A DNA stretch of 64,000 nucleotides. Origin: Gellertiella hungarica. Lineage in GTDB: Bacteria > Pseudomonadota > Alphaproteobacteria > Rhizobiales > Rhizobiaceae. The stretch lies in contig NZ_JACIEZ010000002.1 in the NCBI RefSeq assembly GCF_014197145.1, forward strand, positions 62,001 through 126,000. The letters are read 5' to 3'. Position numbers and translations under genes: made by a program. Below the pieces are notes generated by a model, which saw only the letters and a program-made list of their open reading frames with translations, did no database searches and was not told the origin of the DNA. This document shows, in pieces, positions 41,417 through 51,034 of the stretch (the stretch's first letter is position 1; each line of letters begins with the position of its first letter).

Positions 41417-41665
41417 CGTGCGATGTCCGCCCTGCCATTCTGCCGGATGCGGATCAAACCATGAACAAGCCTTGAATTGCAAGCCCTTCAAGGCACGTTT
41501 TTGCGCCGTCGGTGCGGCCCGTTCGGACCCTAACGGGTCAACTATCAAACCTTTGCTGAAAAGTTGCAGTATGAACTTAAATCAATTTTTACCAGAAGGT
41601 TTTGATAATTATATGCAAATACTTTCATGTTGCGAGACTATCCCGCAATGCAGCAGGAGATGACC

Positions 41666-43189
41666 ATGAGCGAAACTGATGCGCGGCGCGATCTCGAAAC
41701 CCGTCTCGGATTCATAGGCCTCGATGACAATGCCCGCGGAATCCTCCGGGAGCTGAGCCCCGTGATCCGCGAGGCCATGGATGCCGGCCTGGACGCCTTC
41801 TATGCCAAGGTCGCCTCGGTCCCGGAGACCGCTGCCTTCTTCCGCAATGATGCCCACATGAAGAGCGCCAAGTCGCGCCAGATGGAGCATTGGGGCGTGG
41901 TTTCCAGTGGCGAGTACAACACCCGTTATGTGCAGGGCGTTCAGAAGATCGGCGCGACCCATGCGCGCATCGGTCTCGAGCCCCGCTGGTATATCGGCGG
42001 CTACGGCCTGCTGCTGGAGCAGATGATCCACGCCGTCGTTGCCAAGCGCTGGCCCTCCCGCTTCGGCCGCGGAAAATCCGGCCGGCTTGCCACGGAAATC
42101 TCGGCGATCGTCAAGGCCGCCATCCTGGACATGGACTATTCGATCTCGGTCTATCTCGAGATCCTCGAGGCGCAGCGCAAGGAGGCCGAACACGCCCGCA
42201 AGACCGTCGAGGACCAGCAGAACGAGGCGCTTGCCGCTCTGACATCGGTTCTGGAGGCCCTCTCCAAGGGCGATCTGGAGCGCCGCATGCCCGACGACCT
42301 GCCGGAGAGCTTCCAGAGCATGGTTCACGATTACAACGGTGCTGCGGAAAACCTGCGCGAGGCCCTGTCGACCGTCCGTCACGCGGCGGAGAAGATCCTC
42401 GGCAGCACCTCCTCGATCGCGGAGGCAACCGACGATCTCGCCCGCCGGACCGAACAGCAGGCGGCAGGTCTGGAGGAAAGCACGGCGGCGTTGCAGGAAC
42501 TGACGAACAACGTGACTGCCACGGCGAGCGGTGCGAAGAAGGCCTCCGATGTCGTCGGGCAGGCACTCTCGGAAGCACAGGTATCCGGTGCCGTGGTGAC
42601 CAAGGCGGTCGGCGCCATGGGCGCGATCGAGAAATCCTCGGACGAAATTTCCAAGATCATCGGCGTCATCGATGAAATCGCCTTCCAGACCAACCTTCTC
42701 GCGCTGAACGCGGGTGTCGAGGCCGCCCGCGCCGGCGAGGCCGGGCGCGGTTTCGCGGTGGTGGCCCAGGAGGTGCGGGAACTGGCGCAGCGCTGCGCGA
42801 GTGCCGCACGGGAAATCAAGTCGCTCATCTCGCAGAGTTCGGATCAGGTGCAGACCGGTGTCAGCCTGGTCAATGAGGCGGGCGGTGCACTGGACAAGAT
42901 CATCCAGCGCATCGTGGAGATCAACAGCATCGTTTCGGGCATCGCATCGGCGGCGGAGAGCCAGTCCGGCGGACTGCGCGAAGTCAGCGCCGCGATCATC
43001 AACATGGACCAGATCACCCAGCAGAATGCCGGGATGGTGGAGCACAGCTCGCACCAGACGACGACGCTGCGCCAGGAAGTCGAGCGGCTGGTATCCGCCC
43101 TGCGCGGGTTCCGCACCCGCAGCGAGAACCGCCTCAAGGGCGGTGCCTTCAGCGGCGCTGCCGCCGAGGAGCTGCGCCGCTCCGCCTGA
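41666..43189 (+). CDS. Globin-coupled soluble chemoreceptor (HemAT-like)
   Basis: Cytoplasmic methyl-accepting protein of 507 aa with no membrane segment. The N-terminal ~170 residues form a sensor globin, with the block [19 protein letters not shown] placing the probable haem-binding His at 99. A coiled coil follows, then an MCP signalling domain with tip [23 protein letters not shown] 41666 follows GGAG; starts at 41648 or 41627 are possible. Such sensors usually mediate oxygen taxis. It lacks a C-terminal CheR/CheB pentapeptide. An AT-rich stretch (41575-41640) in front probably contains its promoter. Confidence 0.9.
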   Translation: MSETDARRDLETRLGFIGLDDNARGILRELSPVIREAMDAGLDAFYAKVASVPETAAFFRNDAHMKSAKSRQMEHWGVVSSGEYNTRYVQGVQKIGATHARIGLEPRWYIGGYGLLLEQMIHAVVAKRWPSRFGRGKSGRLATEISAIVKAAILDMDYSISVYLEILEAQRKEAEHARKTVEDQQNEALAALTSVLEALSKGDLERRMPDDLPESFQSMVHDYNGAAENLREALSTVRHAAEKILGSTSSIAEATDDLARRTEQQAAGLEESTAALQELTNNVTATASGAKKASDVVGQALSEAQVSGAVVTKAVGAMGAIEKSSDEISKIIGVIDEIAFQTNLLALNAGVEAARAGEAGRGFAVVAQEVRELAQRCASAAREIKSLISQSSDQVQTGVSLVNEAGGALDKIIQRIVEINSIVSGIASAAESQSGGLREVSAAIINMDQITQQNAGMVEHSSHQTTTLRQEVERLVSALRGFRTRSENRLKGGAFSGAAAEELRRSA

Positions 43190-43205
43190 GCGCCATCCGG
43201 AAGCA

Positions 43206-43233
43206 CCGCAGGCGAAGAAAAAACCGCCTGCGG
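43206..43233. terminator. Strong hairpin after the globin chemoreceptor gene
   Basis: A 9-bp perfect stem (CCGCAGGCG at 43206-43214, CGCCTGCGG at 43225-43233) has an A-rich 10-base loop. No T-run follows, so it is a terminator-like structure of uncertain efficiency. Confidence 0.45.
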
Positions 43234-43281
43234 CATCCCGCGATAATTCCCTCCGGCGGAAAGATCGGTTATGGGAGTGCC

Positions 43282-43794
43282 ATGACGATCAAGCCCCTTA
43301 TCATCCTTCCCGATCCCCTCCTGCGCCAGGTGTCCGCTCCGGTCGAGCGCATCGATGCCGAAAGCCTGCGCCTTGCCGACGACATGCTGGAAACCATGTA
43401 TGACGCTCCAGGCATCGGCCTTGCCGCGATCCAGATCGGCGTTCCGCGCCGGCTTGTGGTCATCGATGTGTCGAAGGACGGCGAGGAGAAGAAGCCGCTG
43501 GTCTTCTTCAATCCGGAGATCGTCGCCTCTGCCGAGGAGCGCAGCGCCTACGAGGAGGGCTGCCTGTCCATTCCCGACTACTATGCCGAAGTCGAACGGC
43601 CGGCGGCCGTCACGGTGAAGTTCGTCGACCGCGATGGCAAGCAGCAGGAAATGCAGGCAGACGGACTGCTCGCCACCTGCCTCCAGCACGAGATCGATCA
43701 CCTCAACGGCACGCTGTTCATCGATCATATCTCGCGCCTGAAGCGGGACATGGTCATTCGCAGGTTCACCAAGGCCGCCAAGGGCCGCATCTGA
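43282..43794 (+). CDS. def: Peptide deformylase
   Basis: Fe(II) metalloprotease that removes the formyl group from nascent proteins. The 170-aa protein contains the three motifs [24 protein letters not shown] (metal-binding Cys) and QHEIDHLNG (HExxH). It is followed by fmt, which makes the formylated initiator tRNA, and then truA; the three plus-strand genes probably form one transcript. Confidence 0.97.
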   Translation: MTIKPLIILPDPLLRQVSAPVERIDAESLRLADDMLETMYDAPGIGLAAIQIGVPRRLVVIDVSKDGEEKKPLVFFNPEIVASAEERSAYEEGCLSIPDYYAEVERPAAVTVKFVDRDGKQQEMQADGLLATCLQHEIDHLNGTLFIDHISRLKRDMVIRRFTKAAKGRI

Positions 43795-43831
43795 GCGCCC
43801 TGGAAAGCCTCCGCAAGGGGAAGAGCCTTTC

Positions 43832-44770
43832 ATGGCATTGCGCATCGTCTTCATGGGAACGCCCGATTTCGCCGTCGCGACGCTGAAGGCGCTGCACGCT
43901 GCCGGCCACGAGATCGTTGCCGTCTATTCCCAGCCGCCCCGGCCGGCGGGCCGGCGCGGTCTGGAGCTGGTGAAGTCGCCGGTGCATCAGGCCGCCGAGG
44001 CGCTTTCCCTGCCGGTCTTCACGCCGCTGAATTTCAGGAACGAGGAGGACCGCGCCCGCTTCGCCAGCCATGAAGCCGACGTGGCTGTGGTGGTCGCCTA
44101 CGGGCTGCTCCTGCCGCAGGCCATTCTCGATGCACCGAAGTTCGGGTGCTACAACGGCCATGCCTCGCTTCTGCCGCGCTGGCGCGGTGCCGCACCCATC
44201 CAGCGGGCGATCATGGCCGGAGACACCGAGACCGGGGTCATGGTCATGAAGATGGACAAGGGGCTGGACACCGGGCCCGTTGCCCTGACGGTCCGGGTGC
44301 CAATCGGTGCCGACATGACCGCCGGCGAACTGCACGATGCGCTGATGCAGGCGGGCGCCGCGCTGATGGCGGACGCCATGGACCGCCTCGAAGCCGGCGA
44401 CCTCCCTCTCGTGCCGCAGCCCGAAGACGGCGTGCTCTATGCCGCCAAGATCGACAAGGCCGAAGCCCGCATCGACTTTGCCCAGCCGGCAAGGGACGTG
44501 CACAATCGCATTCGCGGCCTTTCCCCGTTCCCCGGTGCATGGTTCGAGCTTCCGGCAGTAGACCGGGCCGAGCGCGTGAAGGTGCTGAAGTCCGAGCTGC
44601 GGGAAACGGGTGCCGGTGCGCCCGGAACCCTGCTCGACGACGAGGGCACCATTGCCTGCGGCACCGGGGCCATCCGCCTGAAGCGCCTTCAGAAGGCAGG
44701 CGGCAAGCCGCTCGACATCGCGGAATTCCTGCGCGGCACACCACTTCCCAAGGGCACGAGGCTTTTCTGA
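43832..44770 (+). CDS. fmt: Methionyl-tRNA formyltransferase
   Basis: Formylates Met-tRNA(fMet) with 10-formyl-THF. The 312-aa protein has the N-terminal [12 protein letters not shown], the catalytic/folate site [20 protein letters not shown] and a C-terminal tRNA-binding OB-like domain. The ribosome site AAGGGGAAG precedes the ATG. Its stop overlaps the truA start by one base. Confidence 0.97.
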   Translation: MALRIVFMGTPDFAVATLKALHAAGHEIVAVYSQPPRPAGRRGLELVKSPVHQAAEALSLPVFTPLNFRNEEDRARFASHEADVAVVVAYGLLLPQAILDAPKFGCYNGHASLLPRWRGAAPIQRAIMAGDTETGVMVMKMDKGLDTGPVALTVRVPIGADMTAGELHDALMQAGAALMADAMDRLEAGDLPLVPQPEDGVLYAAKIDKAEARIDFAQPARDVHNRIRGLSPFPGAWFELPAVDRAERVKVLKSELRETGAGAPGTLLDDEGTIACGTGAIRLKRLQKAGGKPLDIAEFLRGTPLPKGTRLF

Positions 44771-45534
44771 TGCCCCGCTACCGCCTCCTCGTGGAATATG
44801 ACGGGACGCCCTATGTCGGCTGGCAGCGACAGGAGAACGGCCAGTCCGTCCAGGGCGCACTCGAACAGGCGGTTCTGTCGCTGACGGGGGAGACGGTCTC
44901 GATCCGCGGCGCCGGACGCACGGATTCCGGCGTGCATGCGATGGGACAGGTCGCCCATGTCGATCTCGGCCGGGACTGGCCGGATCACAAGCTGCGCAAT
45001 GCACTCAATGCGCATCTCACCATGGCCGGCGAGCGGGTTGCGGTCCTCGATGCACGCCAGGTGCCCGACAGTTTCGACGCCCGCTTTTCCGCCATCCGCC
45101 GCCACTATCTCTATCGCATCATCTCGCGTCCCGCGCCGCTCGCCATAGAGGCGGGGCGGGCGTGGTGGGTGCCGAAGGCGCTCGACGCTGAGGCCATGCA
45201 TGCGGCCGCGCAACGGCTTGTCGGTCACCACGATTTCACGAGCTTCCGGTCCGCCCACTGCCAAGCCACGAGCCCCGTGCGCACGCTCGACCGGCTGGAT
45301 GTGAGCCGCGCGGGCGATCTCATCGAGATCCGCGCCACCGCGCAGAGCTTCCTGCACAACCAGATCCGCTCCTTTGCCGGAACCCTCAAGCTTGCCGGCG
45401 AGGGAAAATGGACGCCCGACGACGTGCAGGCCGTCCTGGAAGCGCGCGATCGCAAGGCCTGCGGTCCGGTTGCGCCGCCGGAAGGGCTCTATTTCCTGCA
45501 GGTCGATTACAGGGATGCCGAGGCCGCCGGCTAA
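44770..45534 (+). CDS. truA: tRNA pseudouridine(38-40) synthase TruA
   Basis: Isomerises uridines 38-40 in the anticodon arm. The 254-aa protein has the catalytic-Asp motif [11 protein letters not shown] near residue 52, the [12 protein letters not shown] strand and the late [13 protein letters not shown]. It overlaps fmt by one base and, tail to tail, overlaps the convergent membrane-protein gene by four bases. Confidence 0.96.
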   Translation: MPRYRLLVEYDGTPYVGWQRQENGQSVQGALEQAVLSLTGETVSIRGAGRTDSGVHAMGQVAHVDLGRDWPDHKLRNALNAHLTMAGERVAVLDARQVPDSFDARFSAIRRHYLYRIISRPAPLAIEAGRAWWVPKALDAEAMHAAAQRLVGHHDFTSFRSAHCQATSPVRTLDRLDVSRAGDLIEIRATAQSFLHNQIRSFAGTLKLAGEGKWTPDDVQAVLEARDRKACGPVAPPEGLYFLQVDYRDAEAAG

Positions 45535-46127
45535 GGCACGGCGACGCCAAGGAAGCCGTTGATCCAGTCCGAGAGAAACAGCACCGGCACGATCTGCATC
45601 AGCACCAGCGCCACGATGAGGGGCGTGTTGCCGCCGCACAGCATGCGGTAGATGCGCTCCAGCGATATCAGGAACATCGAGACCAGGATCAGCCAGAGAA
45701 AGGCGATCAGTCCGGGAAGGCCCGGAACGAGAAGGATCAGCAGGATCAGGAAGCCGTTGGCATAGGCAAAGGGGATCGACAGCCAGTTGGTGGCAGCCAC
45801 CACACCGTTGAACCGGTCACCGAAGCCGGCAATGGCGAGCAGCACCCCGGCCAGCAGCACCGGGACGATCCAGCCGAAGAACTCGGAGAGCGCCAGCCGG
45901 AAGAAGAACAGGCCGCCCGCTTCCGTTCCCGGCGGCATGGCGGCGATGAAGGCCATGCGCGTGGATATCCAGGACAGCAGGATCGGGGGCAGGCACCACA
46001 GGATGGCCCAGAAGGAACGCAGGCTTCCGCGCGGGCTGGTATCCAGCCGCGTCACCCCGGCCGGATTGCCCAGGATCATCAGCCAGAGGCCTTGAAGATA
46101 GAACTTGACCTCCTCAAACCCCGGCAT
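45531..46127 (-). CDS. Conserved multi-pass membrane protein of unknown function
   Basis: A 198-aa protein with about five hydrophobic segments (roughly 38-58, 78-103, 118-138, 137-158 and 168-190) and an N-terminal amphipathic start ([13 protein letters not shown]). I do not recognise a catalytic motif; the layout is loosely reminiscent of YIP1-type proteins. It begins inside the 3' end of dapE (14-base overlap) and ends inside the 3' end of truA (4-base overlap). This suggests translational coupling to dapE. No function can be assigned. Confidence 0.8.
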   Translation of the reverse strand: MPGFEEVKFYLQGLWLMILGNPAGVTRLDTSPRGSLRSFWAILWCLPPILLSWISTRMAFIAAMPPGTEAGGLFFFRLALSEFFGWIVPVLLAGVLLAIAGFGDRFNGVVAATNWLSIPFAYANGFLILLILLVPGLPGLIAFLWLILVSMFLISLERIYRMLCGGNTPLIVALVLMQIVPVLFLSDWINGFLGVAVP

Positions 46128-47307
46128 TGCCGAACCACTGCTCCAGGAAGGTGAAATAGATGCGGGTCAGTTCCTCCAGCTCCTGCACCGGAACACGCTC
46201 GTCGACCATGTGCATGGTCTGCCCGACAAGGCCGAATTCGACGACCGGGCAATAATCCTTGATGAAGCGCGCGTCGGAGGTGCCGCCTGTCGTCGACAGC
46301 TTGGGCTCCCGGCCCGTTACCGTCTGGATGGCTCCCGACAGCGCGGCGATGAGGCCGTTGTTGCGGGTGAGGAAAACGTGGCTTGGCCGTTCCGACCAGG
46401 CGATGTCGTAGCGCACCGGATTGCGGCCCGGACGGAGAGAGCCCTCGGCGGCGGCCGCATCCAGCCGGCGGATGATCTCCGCCTGCAACGTCTCGGCGCT
46501 CCAGGTGTCGTTGAAGCGGATGTTGAAGCTGGCGGTCGCCCTGGCCGGAATGACATTGGTGGCCGCGTTGCCGACGTCGATGGTCGTGACCTCGAGGTTC
46601 GAAGGCTGGAACTCGTCCGTGCCGTGGTCGAAGGGCGGGTCCATGAGCGCGGCTGTGAGCTGCAGGATGCCCCGGACCGGATTGTCGGCCAGGTGCGGAT
46701 AGGCCGCATGTCCCTGCACGCCATGCACGGTGATCCTGCCGGACAGCGAGCCGCGCCGGCCGATCTTGATCATGTCGCCCAGCCGTTCCGGATTGGTGGG
46801 TTCTCCGACGAGGCATGCATCCCAGCGCTCGCCCCGCGCTGCAGCCCATTCGAGCAGCTTGATGGTGCCGTTTACCGCCGGCCCCTCCTCGTCACCGGTG
46901 ATGAGGTAGGAAACCGAGCCGGGGAATTCGCCGTGCTTTTCGATGTAGCGGGCTGTGGCCGCCACGAAACAGGCAATGCCGCCCTTCATGTCCACTGCGC
47001 CGCGACCGTAGAGAATGCCGTCCGCGATCTCCCCGGAGAAGGGCGGATGCGTCCAGGCCTTCTCGTCCCCAACAGGCACGACATCCGTGTGGCCGGCAAA
47101 CATCAGGTGCGGGCCGGCGGTGCCGATCCGCGCATAGAGGTTCTCGATGTCGGGGGTTCCCTCTTCCGTTGCCGTCATGCGCTCCACCTTGAAGCCCAGA
47201 GGCGCAAGCATGACGGAGAGCGCCGTCAAGGCGCCGCCTTCCGCAGGCGTCACGGAGGGGCAGCGCACGAGCGCCTGAAGGTTGGCTACGGGGTCTTTGG
47301 AAATCAT
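46114..47307 (-). CDS. dapE: Succinyl-diaminopimelate desuccinylase
   Basis: Zn-dependent M20 peptidase-family enzyme that makes LL-diaminopimelate for lysine and peptidoglycan. The 397-aa product carries FAGHTDVVPVGD, GRGAVDMKGG, the catalytic GDEEGPAVNGT and the late metal ligand region ending in MHMVDERV. ATG 47307 is chosen because it gives the rhizobial length and N-terminus; the frame to 47457 is not credible. It lies downstream of dapD, the preceding enzyme but one in the pathway. Confidence 0.95.
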   Translation of the reverse strand: MISKDPVANLQALVRCPSVTPAEGGALTALSVMLAPLGFKVERMTATEEGTPDIENLYARIGTAGPHLMFAGHTDVVPVGDEKAWTHPPFSGEIADGILYGRGAVDMKGGIACFVAATARYIEKHGEFPGSVSYLITGDEEGPAVNGTIKLLEWAAARGERWDACLVGEPTNPERLGDMIKIGRRGSLSGRITVHGVQGHAAYPHLADNPVRGILQLTAALMDPPFDHGTDEFQPSNLEVTTIDVGNAATNVIPARATASFNIRFNDTWSAETLQAEIIRRLDAAAAEGSLRPGRNPVRYDIAWSERPSHVFLTRNNGLIAALSGAIQTVTGREPKLSTTGGTSDARFIKDYCPVVEFGLVGQTMHMVDERVPVQELEELTRIYFTFLEQWFGNAGV

Positions 47308-47519
47308 GTCGGGCGCGGTCCACGGGTTCTGGCGCTCCGGCCGGAGATGCCGGGGCTTGCTCTGGAGGGGCGCTGCCCGCCTCGCATTGCGGCGAGAGCA
47401 CCCAATGCCCGCGAAAATGCAACGGCGGGCGGCTTTCCACAAGCCCCCGCCGTCCACACTTCATTGAATTTCATTGATGAATCGCCGCACCCCGGAAGCC
47501 GTGCGGCGTTTCGGGCCGA

Positions 47520-48380
47520 TCAGTCGCGCAGAAGCTCGTTGATCCCGGTCTTGGAACGGGTCTTTTCGTCCACGCGCTTGACGATCACGGCGCAGTAGAG
47601 GTTCGGCGCCGGCTGGCCGTTGGCCATGAGCGCGTTGCCCGACGGCATCGAGCCCGCAACGACGACGGAGTAGGGCGGCACTTCGCCATACATCACTTCG
47701 CCGGTGGCGCGGTCGACGATCTTGGTGGACTTGCCGATGAAGACGCCCATGCCCAGCACCGAGCCCTCGCGCACGATGCAGCCTTCGACCACCTCCGAGC
47801 GGGCGCCGATGAAGCAGTTGTCCTCGATGATGGTCGGTCCGGCCTGCATCGGCTCCAGCACGCCACCGATGCCGACGCCGCCGGACAGGTGGACGTTCTT
47901 GCCGATCTGGGCGCAGGAACCGACGGTCGCCCAGGTGTCGACCATGGTGTTTTCGCCGACATAGGCGCCGAGGTTGACGAAGGACGGCATCAGCACCGCG
48001 CCGGGGGCGATGTAGGCGGAGCGGCGCACGACGCAGTTCGGTACCGCACGGAAGCCGGCCTGCTCGAATTCGCTCGCATTCCAGCCGTCGAACTTGGACG
48101 GCACCTTGTCCCACCAGCTGGAATTGCCGGGACCGCCCTTGATGATCTCCATCGGCGTCAGGCGGAAGGACAGGAGCACCGCCTTCTTCAGCCACTGGTT
48201 GACGGTCCATGCGCCGTCAGAGCCGCGGTTCGCAACGCGAACCAGGCCGGAATCGAGGAGGTTCAACGCCGTTTCCACGGCATCTCGAACTTCGCCCTTG
48301 GTAGCGGCGTTAATGGTGTCGCGGTTCTCGAAAGCGGCGTCGATGACCTTTTCCAGGGATGCGAGATCGGGAGCGCTCAT
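47520..48380 (-). CDS. dapD: Tetrahydrodipicolinate N-succinyltransferase
   Basis: Succinylates tetrahydrodipicolinate in lysine/diaminopimelate synthesis. The 286-aa protein has the helical N-terminal domain and a left-handed beta helix of hexapeptide repeats (about 110-230). Landmarks are [20 protein letters not shown] and [11 protein letters not shown]. It begins a minus-strand dapD-dapE-membrane-protein series and is divergent from the LOG-family gene. Confidence 0.96.
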   Translation of the reverse strand: MSAPDLASLEKVIDAAFENRDTINAATKGEVRDAVETALNLLDSGLVRVANRGSDGAWTVNQWLKKAVLLSFRLTPMEIIKGGPGNSSWWDKVPSKFDGWNASEFEQAGFRAVPNCVVRRSAYIAPGAVLMPSFVNLGAYVGENTMVDTWATVGSCAQIGKNVHLSGGVGIGGVLEPMQAGPTIIEDNCFIGARSEVVEGCIVREGSVLGMGVFIGKSTKIVDRATGEVMYGEVPPYSVVVAGSMPSGNALMANGQPAPNLYCAVIVKRVDEKTRSKTGINELLRD

Positions 48381-48519
48381 GGGAATTCCTTAAACTTCGG
48401 GCTCTATCGTGAAGGGGTTCCAGGCAAGGTCCGTCGCCGGACTTTTCGTGCAAATGCTCTAAGGTACAGGCCTGTTCGCGTCAACGCGTATCGCCGACAG
48501 GTCCGACAGGGAATCCGAC

Positions 48520-49389
48520 ATGGCAAAACTGAAATCAGGGAAGTTGCGGCGCAAGGACGGGGTGTGGGATCCGCTGAAGGACAGCTCCGCCGACAAGCGC
48601 GGCGCGGCCGGCGTGCCGCGCACGCCGCAGTCGGAATCGCCCTCCTATCGCCTGGCCTATGCGGATGAGGATTTCCTGTGCCGCGAGGAGCTGAGGCCGA
48701 TCCGCCTCCAGCTCGAACTTCTCAAGCCCGAGATGATCCTGACCGAGCGCGGCGTGAAATCGACGGTCGTCATGTTCGGCGGCGCCCGCATTCCGGAGCC
48801 GGGAAAGGAGCCATGGGCTGCCCGAAACGACGTCCAGCGTGCCAACCTCACCCGTGCTGCGGTCTATTACAACGAGGCGCGGGAATTTGCGCGGCTGTGC
48901 TCCATCCACGCCGCGCGCTCCGGCTTTCAGGAATATGTTGTCGTGACCGGCGGCGGTCCCGGCGTCATGGAAGCGGGCAACCGGGGTGCGGCCGATGTCG
49001 GCGCCCCCTCGATCGGCCTCAACATCGTGCTCCCGCACGAGCAGGCGCCGAATGCCTACGTGACTCCGGAATTCAGCTTCAACTTCCACTATTTTGCGAT
49101 CCGCAAGATGCATTTCATGATGCGGGCAAAGGCCGTCACGGTTTTTCCCGGCGGCTTCGGAACGATGGACGAGCTCTTCGAGACGCTGACGCTGATCCAG
49201 ACCCGCCGCATGGCGCGCATTCCGCTCATCCTCTTCGGTGAGCGCTTCTGGCGCGAGATCATCGATTTCGACTCGCTCGCCGATTTCGGCACCATCGCGC
49301 CGGAGGATATCGAGCTGCTGAACTTCGTGGATACGGCGGCGGATGCCTGGCGCATCATCCAGGACTTCTACGAGATCATAGAGGAATGA
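48520..49389 (+). CDS. LOG-family protein (cytokinin riboside phosphoribohydrolase-like)
   Basis: A 289-aa protein of the TIGR00730/LOG (Lonely Guy) family, formerly called lysine decarboxylase-like. The Rossmann motifs VTGGGPGVMEAGNRGA and PGGFGTMDELFETL match the PGGxGTxxE signature of nucleotide 5'-monophosphate phosphoribohydrolases. It has a longer N-terminus (about 95 residues) than plant-type LOG, which groups it with the long bacterial type-II-like forms. Cytokinin activation is one known role; nucleotide salvage is the conservative assignment. Confidence 0.88.
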   Translation: MAKLKSGKLRRKDGVWDPLKDSSADKRGAAGVPRTPQSESPSYRLAYADEDFLCREELRPIRLQLELLKPEMILTERGVKSTVVMFGGARIPEPGKEPWAARNDVQRANLTRAAVYYNEAREFARLCSIHAARSGFQEYVVVTGGGPGVMEAGNRGAADVGAPSIGLNIVLPHEQAPNAYVTPEFSFNFHYFAIRKMHFMMRAKAVTVFPGGFGTMDELFETLTLIQTRRMARIPLILFGERFWREIIDFDSLADFGTIAPEDIELLNFVDTAADAWRIIQDFYEIIEE

Positions 49390-49404
49390 TGCCATCCACG
49401 GAAA

Positions 49405-49431
49405 AGCCCGCCTCCCTTGCGGGGGCGGGCT
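49405..49431 (-). terminator. Terminator for the EF-hand gene, also downstream of the LOG gene
   Basis: AGCCCGCC (49405-49412) and GGCGGGCT (49424-49431) pair over 8 bp. On the minus strand the stem is followed by TTTTC, and on the plus strand by CTCTTCC. It sits between two convergent genes. Confidence 0.65.
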
Positions 49432-49501
49432 CTCTTCCGGGCTTCGACGGATGGGGTCCGTCGCGAAAGGGCAGGGCGGGCCTGTCCTCGGGGTGGCGGC
49501 A

Positions 49502-50101
49502 TCAGCCCGGGAAATCGTCGATGGAGACCGAGCCGTCCTGGTTGGTGTCCATGCGCTTCACCAGATTGGCTGCGCCGGCTTCCGCCTCCGCCTTGCTGAT
49601 CTGGCCGTTTTCGTCCGTATCGAGGGCGCGCATCATGCCCGGTCCCATCATGCCGTGATGGCCCTTGCCGTGGTGGCGCATGCCCTTGCCCCAGCCGTGC
49701 TTCATCGGCTGTCCGTCGGGACCGGCCATGCTGTCCGGACCGTCACCGCCATCCGGGCCGCCCATGGCATCGTCCGGCGCATCGGACCCGCCCTTCATGG
49801 CGGCCTTCATCTCCGCACGACGGGCCTCGCGCCACGCGCGAAGTTCCTTCGGCGTGACGGCGCCGTCCTTGTCGGTATCGATCTTGGCGAACAGGGTATC
49901 CGCACCCGCCTTGGCTTCGTCTGCGGTGATCGTGCCGTTCTTGTCGGCGTCGAAGTTCTTCAGCATGAAGACGAAGGCCGCCGGACGCGCCATCGGCGGC
50001 AGGGGGCGATCGGCGTTCTGGCGTGCAGCAAGGGCGGCGGTGCCGAAGGCGCCTGCCACCAGGGAGGCCGAAAGAGCAGCCAGAATGAGTTTCCGCGTCA
50101 T
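49502..50101 (-). CDS. Secreted EF-hand protein with His/Met-rich centre
   Basis: A 199-aa protein with a Sec signal peptide (1-26, ALAA) and four canonical EF-hand loops at residues 51-62, 75-86, 161-172 and 185-196 (for example DADKNGTITADE and DTDKDGAVTPKE). The two pairs are separated by an acidic Gly/Asp stretch and then a His/Met/Gly/Lys-rich segment (133-157) containing HHGKGHHGMM. Calcium binding in the periplasm is strongly suggested. The central segment may bind copper, nickel or zinc (inference). Function unknown; EF-hand proteins of this type are common in rhizobia. Confidence 0.87.
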   Translation of the reverse strand: MTRKLILAALSASLVAGAFGTAALAARQNADRPLPPMARPAAFVFMLKNFDADKNGTITADEAKAGADTLFAKIDTDKDGAVTPKELRAWREARRAEMKAAMKGGSDAPDDAMGGPDGGDGPDSMAGPDGQPMKHGWGKGMRHHGKGHHGMMGPGMMRALDTDENGQISKAEAEAGAANLVKRMDTNQDGSVSIDDFPG

Positions 50102-50219
50102 GTTGTTTCTCCTCGGGTTATTCGTTAGCCCACGGAGAAAACCTAAGGCCGGGCTTCGTTCCGGCCAACTTAACGATCGGTAAGGCAGATTAAATCTGCG
50201 TCATGTTGGGCGTTTGCCC

Positions 50220-50927
50220 TCAGGCCATGATCTCCGCGAGGAAGGCCCGCAGGTCGGCGGTCGCGTAATCGATGTAGTCGTCCTCGTCGGTCAGCCGCTC
50301 CCAGCTTTCTGTCACGACTTCCTCGAGATTGCGCGGCACCAGCAGAACGGTGCGCATGCCCAGCGCCTTCGGCACCACGAGGTTGCGCGGCAGATCCTCG
50401 AACATGGCGGCATGGGCCGTGTCCACGCGGTTGAGGCTCATGAACTTGTCATAGGTGCTGCTTGCGGGCTTCGGCGTGTAATCGGCAGCGACGATGTCGA
50501 AGATGTCGTCGAAATGCTCGAGGATGCCGAGCGCCCCGGCAGCCTTTTCCGCATGGGCGACGGTGCCGTTCGTCAGGATGAACTTGCGACCCGGCAGGGC
50601 CTTGATCGCCTCGCCGAGCTCCGGATGCGGCAGCAGTGCGCTGTAGTCGATCGCATGCGCCCGTTCCAGGAATGCCTGCGGATCGATGCCATGGTGCAGC
50701 ATCAGCCCCGCCAGCGTCGTCCCGTGATCGTGATAGTAGCGCTTCTGCAGCTTCTTCGCCTCGACGGGGTCGAGCTGCAGGAGCTCCGAGACGAAGCCGG
50801 TCATGTTCTTGTCGATCTGCGCGAACAGGTCGACGTGGTGGGGGTAGAGCGTGTTGTCGAGATCGAAAACCCAGTCGCGGACGGTTTCGAAATCGGATTT
50901 GGCGGGGGTGTTCTTGATCCTGGTCAT
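50220..50927 (-). CDS. HAD-family pyrimidine 5'-nucleotidase
   Basis: A 235-aa haloacid-dehalogenase-like hydrolase of the SDT1/YjjG-like pyrimidine 5'-nucleotidase group. Motif I is VFDLDNTLYP (nucleophile Asp), motif II is FILTNGT, and motif III/IV is KPASSTYDKF followed by AAMFEDLPRNL. The first ATG with homologue support is 50927; a GTG at 50942 would add five residues. In related genomes it sits near argB and dapD. The exact nucleotide substrate is not proven. Confidence 0.88.
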   Translation of the reverse strand: MTRIKNTPAKSDFETVRDWVFDLDNTLYPHHVDLFAQIDKNMTGFVSELLQLDPVEAKKLQKRYYHDHGTTLAGLMLHHGIDPQAFLERAHAIDYSALLPHPELGEAIKALPGRKFILTNGTVAHAEKAAGALGILEHFDDIFDIVAADYTPKPASSTYDKFMSLNRVDTAHAAMFEDLPRNLVVPKALGMRTVLLVPRNLEEVVTESWERLTDEDDYIDYATADLRAFLAEIMA

Positions 50928-51034
50928 GCCGGTCTTATGCACTGTCGCGGGCGGGATGGAAATGCCCTGCTGCCGGTGGTGTCAATATTTCTGACGTGAC
51001 ACGGTTGCGGCCACGGTGCTAGCACGGCCTCACC

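Noticed and set aside
50185-50199. GCAGATT-A-AATCTGC inverted repeat as a terminator of the HAD gene
   Set aside because: The stem is perfect but AT-rich and has no T-run on the relevant strand; it could equally be a regulatory palindrome for the EF-hand gene, so no call was made.
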